64,000 nt of DNA from Rhizophagus clarus. Taxonomy: Eukaryota; Glomeromycota; Glomeromycetes; Glomerales; Glomeraceae. Under the pieces are notes generated by a model. It saw nothing but the letters and a program-made list of their open reading frames with translations, searched no databases and was not told where the DNA came from. Location of the stretch: positions 62,001 to 126,000 of the forward strand of contig BLAL01000338.1 of the NCBI GenBank assembly GCA_015698045.1, given 5' to 3'. Of this stretch, positions 10,761 to 20,377 are shown in pieces. Position 1 is the first letter of the stretch. The number at the start of each line of letters is the position of its first letter. Made by a program: the position numbers and the translations under genes.

Positions 10761-13760
10761 TTGTACATGCGTACATACGTGCACACGTACCCTAATATAA
10801 TTAAATTTTTACCGGTAATTAATTTTATGATTTTATATACCGGTATTAAATTAATTTAAAAATTATAAAAAAAAAAAAAAATTTATTTCGGATAAATGTC
10901 CTCTATTTATATCTAATTGAACATCACGTGTATCACGTGATATTATATTAATAATGATCCACAGTTCGATCATTTACCAGTATAAAAAGCTTAAATAACT
11001 TTTTTTAAGCTTAAACTTTTTTTTCGCTTTTCCTTTTGGTTTTCTTCCCTATCTCTTTCTTCGTTTTCCCCTTTCGCTTTCTTTCGTTTTTCCTCTTTTC
11101 CCTTCTTTCATTTTCTTCCCTTTATCTTTTTTCCTTTTTTCCTATTTCTTTCTCTTACTCGTTTTCCTTTTCTTTCTCTTCGTTCTTTCCTCTTCCTCCC
11201 TTCCTATTTTTTCTATTTTTTCTTTGTTTTAGGCGTTCATTCGGTCTCTTTGGATGTGACATTTTGGTAACCCTTTTCCTCTCGGAATTTCCTTGGAATC
11301 TAAATACTTCGGTAAGATATTAATTTTTTTTTTATTTTATTTTATTTTTTTTTGTTTTTTTGTTTAACGAACTTTACTAACGGTTGTTATATGATTTCTC
11401 CTCTTTTAGGTTTTAACTTTCTCTCTGGAAATGAAGTAAGTAAGTATTCATTTTTATTTTTGTTTCAGTTTTCTTTTATCTTTACTGACAATATCTCCTT
11501 TTTTTTAGGTTCGACACCTTTCCTTTAGCTTTAGCGGCTTTTGTGGAAATAGATCTTTATTTCAACCTTCGGAAGTGAGAGAATTATAGAGAGGGAATTT
11601 TTTAAATAACCCTTTTAACGAAATGCTTACTAACGTTTCGTTCTTTTATTTTTTTCTTTAGGCGAGCCTGGACGCTTAGGATCTCGATGAAACATCAGTT
11701 CGTTTTCTTTTTTTAAATGAAAATCAATAAGGGAGGTTTTTCGAATAACTTTTTAATGAAACGATACTAAATTATTTCATTTTTTTTTCATTTTGTAGAT
11801 TACTGGTACTTCGAGATGTTTGGATGCGTGTAAATCGGTGAACAGCCAATATCTGGACGCGTGGGGTTTCAGTGTCAAAAATATACAGGGAAAAAATTCG
11901 ACATTTACTACAATGATGACCTAACGAAGATTATGTAATTAAAAGTTATGGATTTCATCGGTGAGGTTCATTTTTTACTTTTAATTTTTATTTTGACGAC
12001 GGAACTGTTATTAACAGTTCTTTATTTTTTCTTTTTTAGGCGTTTGGTTTTTGGATCTCTTCAGAAATAAATTCGATTTTAAATGGCCAGGATGTGTTAG
12101 ATTCGGTGAGTTTTCTGAAAGCTTCGGTGGGCCTTTTTAATGTTTTAAAACTTTATTAATTTTTTATTTTTTTTTTTTTTTTATGTTTCTTTTTTTTAGA
12201 CGATATCCTATGGCATATGGGCCTTCAAAAAACTTTTCCTTCACTATTTATTCTGGATTTACAATTCGTTTCAGCTTGCTTTCTTTAGAAGACCGTTCTT
12301 CCGTCAGGAACTTGCGTAAATTTTGGTTGGTTTTCTTTTTCATGTTCTATTTTAATCGTTCATTTTAACGAAACTTACGTTCCATTTTTTCTTCTTTTTT
12401 TTATACAATCAGTTCTTTGGATCTTAGGATGCGTGAAATTCGGTGGATTTCTCTTTTTCTTTTAAGCTTTATTTTAACGAAACGTTTACTGATATTCGAT
12501 TTTTCTCTTTAATAGATGGCCGGTAATGTTTAAATATAAACAAAAATAAAAATATTTTTAGACGCGTAAAATTTCTGTGTGTCGGTCTTTATTATTTTTT
12601 ATTTTTTTTTATTCTTTTTTTTTTAACGAACAGTTTCTAACAGATCGTTGTCTTTCTTTTTTTCTAGACGGATCTTTTTGTTCATTAGTTCCTAGAATAG
12701 AAAGGTGAAACTATTTTTTTGATGTGTATATTGTCATAAGTTTCTTTTCTTAATTTGTTTATTAGTGTTTCAACAAACTTTAACTAATAGTTTTTTTTTT
12801 ATTTTGTAGGATTAATTCTTCAGATCTTGAGAGGCGGGTATCGGTACCTTTTTTAAGGTAAATCTCAGATTTGTTTTTAAAAAAAATCCATCTTTTTTAA
12901 TGAAACAATAATTAATGTGTCATTATTTTTCTTTTTTTTTTAGGCGGTCAGTTCTAATTTCGAAGCACCGGAATCTCTAGACCGTTTTTAAAATGCTTTT
13001 ATTTATAGAATTGCGGTTCCAACTTGAGTATTAACAGAATCTTGGATAACTTTTCAAAATGAAAACTTTTTGAAAAAAAAATTTTAAGATTATTTCATAG
13101 GAATCTGGCTCGACTTGGATAGCAAATCCTATGTAAGTTTTCGAATTACTTTTCGAGAACTATTAAGAAGTTTTTTTATCATATTTGAAGAAACATTACC
13201 CTTACTTTTTCTTTCTTTTTGTAGGGTCTCATCGGTTTCTATTTTGGTATTGGAAATTTCGAAGGTATAAATTTCGAAATTTTATTTTATTATTTTATTT
13301 TTAGTCAAGAAGCGTTAACTAGCGTTTCATTATTTACTTTTTTGCAGGTCAGCCAGACGAAAATTACGACCAGACTTTGGAATCAAGGTATGTGAGTCAG
13401 TGGAATTTTTTTTTTGTTGTTTCTGAAAAGTTACTAACGAATTCTATTTATTATTTTTTTTTTTAATTTTTCCAGAACTTTCATTACATCTTTTTTCTCG
13501 ATTGTAGAATTTGTTTTGGATACTGGGAATAATTAATTTCGAAGGTATCATTTGAACTTTTGAGTTTAGGAAGTGTTTCTATTTGGACGTTTTCTAACAT
13601 TTCTTGGAGTTGCTAGATAATAAATTTTTAACATAGATTTTAGCATAGAATTTAGTATAAAATAAAATAATATATCTTTCTAATAAAGTGATGAAATAAT
13701 ATAACATTATTTAACAATAAATAATTTAACGTTATAATAATTATCGTTATTTAATAATAT
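10751..13760 (+). repeat. Right arm of the ~3-kb inverted repeat: spliced-gene-like array
   Basis: On the plus strand a TATA-like tataaaaag at about 10981 precedes a T-rich stretch (11030-11230) and then about 16 blocks of 30-180 nt with acceptor-like ends (T-rich, TAG or CAG) and donor-like starts (gtaagt, gtgagt, gtatgt). Examples are 11232-11310, 12040-12105, 13224-13264 and 13348-13387. The introns carry ttactaacg/cttactaac branch-like words. Two CACGTG sites lie at 10925-10942. Short open frames exist but no block chain gave a convincing protein. The 40-nt block at 13348-13387 resembles the repeated block of the 49.4-51.4 kb array. The arm may be a multi-exon non-coding gene or a decayed protein gene. 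Confidence 0.7.
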
Positions 13761-13810
13761 TGATGATTATCGTTATTTAATGATACTGATGATTATCGTT
13801 GATATAACAA

Positions 13811-14022
13811 ATTGATACTACTTGACGAGTCCGATTATTATCGATAGATCTCATGTGACCTTTCCATCAAGATACATCTCTATCGATATTTGTCATTTTA
13901 GTTAAATTCTGATAATTTGTCATCATTTACCCATATCGATATTACTCGATGAGTCCGATTATTATCGATAGATATCATGTGACCTATCCATCGATATATA
14001 TCCCCTAAAAAAATTTTCTGAT
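13811..14022 (-). mobile_element. Element terminus with internal direct repeat
   Basis: A ~65-bp direct repeat (13814-13880 and 13938-14003), sharing gagtccgattattatcgata, leads into an outward end cctaaaaaaattttctgatg at about 14022. Reverse-complemented, the end matches the catcagaaaatttttt terminus seen elsewhere in the window. The inner part matches window positions 1-18. It looks like the isolated end of a Plavaka-related element fused to the right arm. Confidence 0.6.
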
Positions 14023-14636
14023 GTACACAATGTACACAATGTTTAACTTTACGAACCTACCCTTCCTCTATATACGGGTAGAGGCCCATTAGTGCCTATA
14101 GGGGAAAAGCCATTGCTGTTCCCTCTGCCTATTTATAGTGACAAAAAGAGGGAATCTTCAGTAGTAAGGCTTAATATAATTATAAAAAAAAATAAATGGT
14201 TATACAATGGTATCAATTAATAAAACTTTTTAATATTTAAAAATTTGTTATAAATCATTAAGATAATTATTTTTATTTATTTTTCAGATTATTATTGATA
14301 AATATCATTAACATTAAATATCATTATTTATCTTTCAGATTATTATCAATAAATATCATTAACATTAAATATCATTATTTATCTTACAGATTATTACCGA
14401 TAAATATCATTAGCATTAAATATCGTTATTTATCTTTTAGATTATTATCAATAAATATCATTAACATTAAATATTGTTATTTATCTTTCAGATTATTATC
14501 AATAAATATCATTAACATTCAATATCATTATTTATCTTACAGATTATTACCGATAAATATCATTAGCATTAAATATCGTTATTTATCTTTTAGATTATTA
14601 TCAATAAATATCATTAATATTAAATATTGTTATTCA
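14023..14636 (-). mobile_element. Right long terminal inverted repeat, inner part
   Basis: This is the inverse of about 10750-10010: the gttaaac/acaatgt junction, the GC-richer segment (14040-14170), an A-rich spacer, then 51-bp repeats in inverse orientation (14290-14636). The array stops abruptly at 14636 where a separate element begins and resumes at 18241, which marks the insertion. Confidence 0.85.
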
Positions 14637-17600
14637 TCGGGAAAGTTATATCAGTTCAGATCTGCGGTGAACTGCGATTTTAGCAGATTGTCACATTTTT
14701 TTTATGCAATTTTGATAAGAATCTGCGCAATACTGCAGAAATTATTTTTTTATTTTTTTCAAAGATTTTTTTATGAAAAATTTGTGATAATCTCTAAAAT
14801 TGCAGATTTTTAAAAACACTTCGTACAAAAATCTTTAAAGATTATCACAATTTTCTTCTTTAATTTGATAAACTTTGCATGATAAACTTTAATAAGCTTC
14901 CAGTTTATTTTCTACATTTAATTTCCTTTGACACAAACTTTTTATTCGCAATACTTTAAGAAAACAATTTTTTTCAATATTTTTCATAAATATAATTTTT
15001 TTCAACACCTTTCAAAGAAACAATTTTTTTTAACACTTCAAAAAAATAAATTTTTTTCAACGTCTTTCAATTTAAAGTCTAAAAATACCCCAAGAAAAAA
15101 CTTTTTTTTGTAGTTTTTTAAGCTTCGAAATTTATTAAATAGACTTTTCTATCTCCCTAAAAGAATCATTTTATAGATCCTCTACAAGACCCAAATGTAC
15201 TTTCAACGGTGTTCTGGACATATAATCATAAACGAACGTTAACTAATGCTAGTTTTCGAAGGTAACCTTCAAAAAAATTTTTTTTTTATTAATTTTATTT
15301 TAACAAACATCCATTAACGTTTGATTTCCTTTTTTGTAGGTCTGGAATACTGAAAAATAAGTTCTGGCTTCCATTTCGAAGGTAAACTTTAAAATGTTTA
15401 ATTTACTTTTATTTTGACGAATGTCACTAATTAAGGTTACTGCATTGAAGTTTGTAGCCGATCAGCTTCTGCAGTGTCATATGACCTAGAGATCAGTTGA
15501 TAATCTAAAAAAATTTCTTTTGCAGCTTTTGCAGAACTCTTCTGAACTTTAGAATTAAAAAATATGTATGTTTTTTTCATATTTCTTTTTGTTTTGTTTT
15601 GGGAACGTTTCTGACATTCCCTCACTTTTTTTCTTTACTAGGGCTCTTCTGGACTTTGGAATAAGTGAACAAAATTATGCCGAAACTATACTTGTTTCAG
15701 CATTTCAAGATAAGTTTTTGCTGGAAATCTTAGCCGGACTCCACATTTCGAAGGTATGGCCTTCGAACTAATTTTTTTTTTTATTAAATTAACTTAATGA
15801 ACGTTGATTAACATTCATTTATCTTTTTTTTTAGGTCTGAAACACTGAACATACAGGCTCGGACTCTATTTCAAAGGTAACTTCGAAAAAAAAATACCTT
15901 TTTTTTTATTTTCAACAAACGTTAACTAACGTTCGTTTCATTTTTCTTAGGTTCAGAACTTCAATTCAAAGTAGACTGAAGTATTCGAAGGTGGAAATGA
16001 TTTTTTTTATATATATATTTTACAAAATGTTAATGTTTTATTTCGTATTTCCTTTTTTAGGCCAGAACTCCATTTTGAAGCGGAACGGGTTATTTCAAAG
16101 GTGAAAAATTTCAAAATAATTTTTTTATTTTATTTTTATTTTAACAAACGTTAACTAACATTCATTTCATTTTCTTAGGTCCAGAACTCCAATTCAAAAC
16201 GGACCGAAGTATTCGAAGGTGAAAATAATTTTTTTTTTATATATTTTACGAAATGTTAATGTTTCATTTCGTATTTCTTTTTTTTTAGGTCTGAAACTCC
16301 ATTCTGAGGCGGACTACTGTAAGTAAAAAAAAGCTCTTTTTTTTTGTATTTTAGCGAAACGTTAGTAACGTTTCGCTTTCTTCTTTTTTTTAGGTCTGAA
16401 ACTCCATTTTGAGGCGGACCACTAAGTAAAAAAAAAACATTTTTTTTTTTTGTATTTTAGTGAAACGTTAGTAATATTTCGCTTTTCTCCCTTTCTTTAG
16501 GTCTGGAACTCTACTTCGAGGCAGACCACTGAGTAAAAAAAAACATTTTTTTTTTATATTTTAGTGAAATGTTAGTAACGTTTCACTTCTCTTCTTTTTT
16601 TTAGGTCCAGAACTCCACTTCGAGGCGGACCACTGTAAGTAAAAAAAAAAAGATTTTTTTTTTTTGTATTTTAGCAAAACATTACTAACGTTTCGCTTTT
16701 CTTTTTTTTTAAGGTCCAGAACTCTATTTCGAGGCAGACTATTAAGTAAAGAAAAAAAAATAATTTTTTTTTTGTATTTTAGCGAAACGTTAGTAACATT
16801 TCGCTTTTCTCCTTTTTTTAGGTTTGGAACTTCATTTCGAGGCAAACTATTAAGTAAAAAAACAATTTTTTTTACTTTAATTTCACTATGGTATTTCGAA
16901 GGTATAATTAATCTTCAAAAATTATTATTTTTTTTGTTTTATTTAAACAAACGTTACTAATGTTCATTTTTTTTTATTTTTTTAGGGTCTGAAATTTAAA
17001 GGCAGACTGGTATTTCAAAGGTATAATACCTTTGAAAATTATTCTTTTTTTTTTATTTTATTTAAATGAACGTTACTAATATTTGTTTTTTTTTTATTTT
17101 TTAGGTCTGGAAGTCCTTTATAGACGGACTACTGTAAGTAAAAAAAAAAATAATTTTTTTTTACTTTTATTTCAATGAACGTTAACTAACGTTCGTTTTC
17201 TTTCTTTTTTAAGTCTGGAAGAAGTAGACCGAGTTATTTCGAAGGTAAAAAAATCTCAAAATAATATTTTATTTTACGAAATGAAATGAAACTAACGTTT
17301 CATTTTATTTTTCTTTTTTTTAGGTCTAGAACTTGAAGCAGACTGAAGGTAAAAAAAATTATTTTTTATCTCATTTTTATTTCAACGAACGTTAAATAAC
17401 GTTCATTTTCATTTTTTTTAGATGGACTCCATCTCGCGGCAGACCAGGTATCATCCTGAAGATAAAAAAAAAATTTTTATTAACGAAACGTTAATTAACG
17501 TTTCAAATTCATTTTTTAGATTTGCGTCTTTCCAGAGGTCTTCTAGAGGAATTTGAAGGTATTTACCTTCGAATTATTTTTTTTTAAACAAAATGTCAAC

Positions 17601-18240
17601 TAACCATTTCGTTTTTTATTTTATAAGTCATCAGCTTTCCAGATGTTTACCAGACAAATTTTAAAGATTAAAATTTTGAAAAATATTAGTTTAGGTTTGC
17701 GGTTTTCTGATCTGTCTCTGGATAGAATTTCAAAGTAAATGGAATTTAATTTTTTTTTTTATTTTTTTTTATTTAACGAAATGTTTACTGATGGTTTCGT
17801 TAGTTTTTTTTTGCAGGCACAGGAAACTGAAAGAAAGGTTCCAATCCTAATATAAAGGTAAAAAACCTCGAAAAAACCATTTTTTACATTTTCAACGAAA
17901 CAGTGAAAGTAAAGAAAGAAAGGTCAGGAAATTTAGTGCATTTAATACCCGAAATAGTGTAGTTAATAGTGTAGTAAATTGATTTATTTGTAATGCTTTA
18001 ATTAAATAAATTAAATAAATTAATTGATGTTAATTAACAATAAAAGTAATTGTAAATTGTCAAAAATTTTGAAAAATTTCGCAGATTTGTTTTTGAAAAT
18101 TTTCGCAGATTTTTTTGTGTTTGCAGAACTGCGCAGAAATCCATGAAATTTTTCAGTGCTGCGCATCAGCATATTCTCAGATCTGCGCAGAATTGGATTC
18201 CGCAGAATTGTGCAGATCTGCAGACCAAAATTTTTCCCGA
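14637..18240 (+). mobile_element. 3.6-kb TIR element with microexon array, copy 1
   Basis: The ends are tcgggaaagttatatcagtt... and ...gaccaaaatttttcccga, with subterminal sequence rich in ctgcgcag and gcagatctgcag words on both sides. The element splits the 51-bp repeat array; the flanks (tgttattca / tgtttattt) may be an imperfect 8-9-bp target duplication, which would suit a hAT-like element, but this is weak. No transposase frame is present, so it is non-autonomous. The interior is T-rich lead sequence (14.7-15.2 kb), then the array at 15.2-17.9 kb, then a purine tract (aaagtaaagaaagaaagg) before the right end. A second copy lies at 20378-23095. Confidence 0.8.
15200..17900 (+). repeat. 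Microexon-like tandem array, about 20 units
   Basis: The period is roughly 105-120 bp. A typical unit is a T-rich tract ending in TTAG, a block of about 30 nt (gtctggaactccatttcgag then gcggaccact), a donor-like gtaagt, an A/T-rich run, and a palindrome such as cgaaacgttagtaacgtttc, after which the next T-rich tract begins. Variants of the block differ from unit to unit (ccagaactccaattc, ggtctgaaactcc), and many carry tatttcgaagg at their 3' side. Some units have lost the donor G. The palindrome centre (taactaac, tagtaac, tactaac) is a plausible branch site. There is no continuous open reading frame. Confidence 0.8.
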
Positions 18241-19055
18241 TGTTTATTTTCAGATTATTATCAATAAATATTATTAACATTCAATATCATTTTATATCAC
18301 TAGATATTTACCAATAACTATCCAAATTTGATATCTATTGATTTATTTAAGGGTAGAGGGATCGATATGGCTGATCATATGGCTAAAAAAAAAAAATCAT
18401 TTTTTTTTTTACTTCGCTACAAAGAAAACTCACTCAATATCTTATGAAAAACTGTTTAAAAGTATTCTTTAGAAAGCTAGAGTTTTTGTCTTTCAAATAA
18501 ACTTTAGTAAAGTATAATACAAATAAGGCTTATAACAAAATATTACACTATGAAGTCGTCATTAAGTTGCGAATCTCCTATGGTAAGTTGCGAATCACCT
18601 AGAGAACATATCTTCAAATTAACTTTAAACTTATGAAACCTTACAAGTTAATAGTATAATAAAAAAGAATATTTATGCCAAAAAATCATTGTGCATTTAC
18701 TTATTCAAATAAAATTTTTTATTAATACTATTTTATTTTTTTATTATTAGTCATATTTGATTTTAAAAGTCTAAATACATTCAAAAAGACTAATAGCAAA
18801 TGGTTAAACACTTTAATAAATAAATAAAGCGTATGTTTATACTCTTTTTAAATGTGTATTTAACAAAATTCATATGGTAGTTTGCGAGAAATCATAAATT
18901 TTGCTCGTTTTGGATCACGTGATGATCTACATTTTTTAGTCTAAAATCATATATATGTTGTGGCGTAGATATACTCTACCCTTAATATGATAAAATGGGA
19001 TAATTTGAGATAAAGTAATAAATATCGATATATATCTTCTAAAAAAATTTCTTGA
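18241..19055 (-). mobile_element. Right long terminal inverted repeat, outer part
   Basis: The 51-bp repeat resumes at 18241, then the inverse of 9990-9946 follows to 18350; after the TTAA insertion, 18982-19055 is the inverse of 9945-9871, ending tatatcttctaaaaaaattt then cttgat. Minus its two insertions this arm totals about 0.8 kb, matching the left arm. Confidence 0.85.
18351..18981. mobile_element. 631-bp non-autonomous element with TTAA target duplication
   Basis: The inverted ends gggtagag (18351-18358) and ctctaccc (18974-18981) are flanked by TTAA at 18347-18350 and 18982-18985. The opposite arm of the inverted repeat (around 9945) shows the uninterrupted site with one TTAA, so this is a clean insertion. 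TTAA duplication is characteristic of piggyBac-type elements. There is no coding sequence inside; it contains a near-direct repeat of taagttgcgaatc around 18565-18600. Confidence 0.85.
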
Positions 19056-19872
19056 TAATAGAAATATTTCAGCCATTTATGTATTCCAAAGATTTTTTGC
19101 TATCCCAAAAACAGTTTGAGAAAATGTGAATTATATTTCTTTACATAGTAGATATGGAGGACCCCAGACATTACTAAAATAACTCACATTTTTTTTTACC
19201 CATTTTTCTCAAAATTAAGCCAATTTGCTCTTTTAGTTTTTTAAGGATATCTCCCCATCTATTCAACCAATTGTGATAAACTGTTTTTTATTTTGTAGAT
19301 CTCATTGAGAGCTATATTTTAAAAAAAAGTTCATCCAATTTGGATCACTGGTTGATGAGAAAATTGCAAAAAACATGTTTTTTAGCTTCTAAATTTCACA
19401 TCAATTTGCTCTTTTTCATGATTATGAATTGTATCAGTAATGTCTAAGGTCCTGGGTATGGTAGTTTAAGTGATACAAAACGTATTATTAGACAATATAC
19501 TAATAAATCAGATTCTCTTACCCCAGTAATTAACGAACTAACCTTAAGTAGAAAATTCATAGTATTTGATTTAAAACTAAACTGACTCTCTAGTAATCAG
19601 AGTTTGATAGGATACCAATCTTAAAACTATTATAGAATCATTCAAGAATGATCCTAGAATGATTATAGAATCATCTAAGATCAATCTAAGATTATCCAAG
19701 AATGATCCTAGAATGATTTCAGAATTATTTCAGAATAATTCTAAAATGATTAATTGATTTACTTCTTATGGGCAAAAGGTTATAACTGAAGCAAAAAAAG
19801 AATAATTTATTAGTAGAATTTATCCAGAACTTTCTTTCTTCTAAAGAATGTAAACTTATTTAATACCAAACA
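19056..19872. other. AT-rich spacer with weak repeats and old coding scraps
   Basis: No gene was recognised. 19620-19750 is built of repeated agaatgatt/agaatcat words. Around 19465-19520 and 19790-19860 short stretches translate plausibly (SDTKRIIRQYTNKSDSLTP) and may belong to the same decayed coding sequence as 20294-20377 and 23096-23330. Confidence 0.4.
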
Positions 19873-19874
19873 TA

Positions 19875-20291
19875 AGGTTGCCTGCCAAAATTAGGTAGTT
19901 TAGGCCAAGGCCGAAACTTTTTTGTAGCCAAAAGTTTAGGCAATTAGTAAATTTGCTGAAATTATAATGCTGAAATTATTACCAAAATGCCAAAATTTGA
20001 CCGAAATTATAAGCTGGCTTTAATATTATAATTCTGGCCAAATAAATGATTGATATAGAAATTTCCTTTTTAGATCTTTGTATAACCATTGTGTAATACA
20101 ATTTTCCAATTTTACTGAGAATTAAAATTTTCTTTTTTGGATATTTGTGTAATATCACATGACTTAATGCTGTAATTTCAGCCGATTTTTAATTTTGACT
20201 AAAATTAAAAATAGTTTTGGCTTTAGTTTCAGAATGGATTTGATTGGCCAAAATCTTTCAGAATTTTCTTTTTAGTTTTGGCAGACAACCT
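19875..20291 (+). mobile_element. 417-bp TIR element (aggttgcctgcc family), copy 1
   Basis: The inverted ends aggttgcctgccaaaa and ttttggcagacaacct are flanked by TA on each side (19873-19874, 20292-20293). The interior is rich in ggccaaa/ttggcc words. A TA duplication suits Tc1/mariner-like or related elements. Related copies are at 56133-56551 and, with a large interior, 58144-62108. Confidence 0.85.
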
Positions 20292-20293
20292 TA

Positions 20294-20377
20294 ACCAGAC
20301 ATTTTATCGAAGGCAAAAAATTCAGATATTTGGGCTAAATATATTTTTAGAGAAGCTTATGAAATAAATAACTATCA
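20294..20377 (+). pseudogene. Scrap of decayed coding sequence, split from 23096-23330
   Basis: The translation SDIWAKYIFREAYEINNY stops at the left end of the 20378 element and similar coding-like sequence resumes past its right end. The flank before the 19875 element may also belong. The protein family is not recognised, and coding origin is judged only from residue composition. Confidence 0.3.

Noticed and set aside
11036-11323. MVFFPISFFVFPFRFLSFF hydrophobic open frame, mirrored at 9331-9564
   Set aside because: It is a translated pyrimidine tract; it could only be a signal-peptide-like exon if cDNA showed it joined to later blocks, which the sequence alone does not support.
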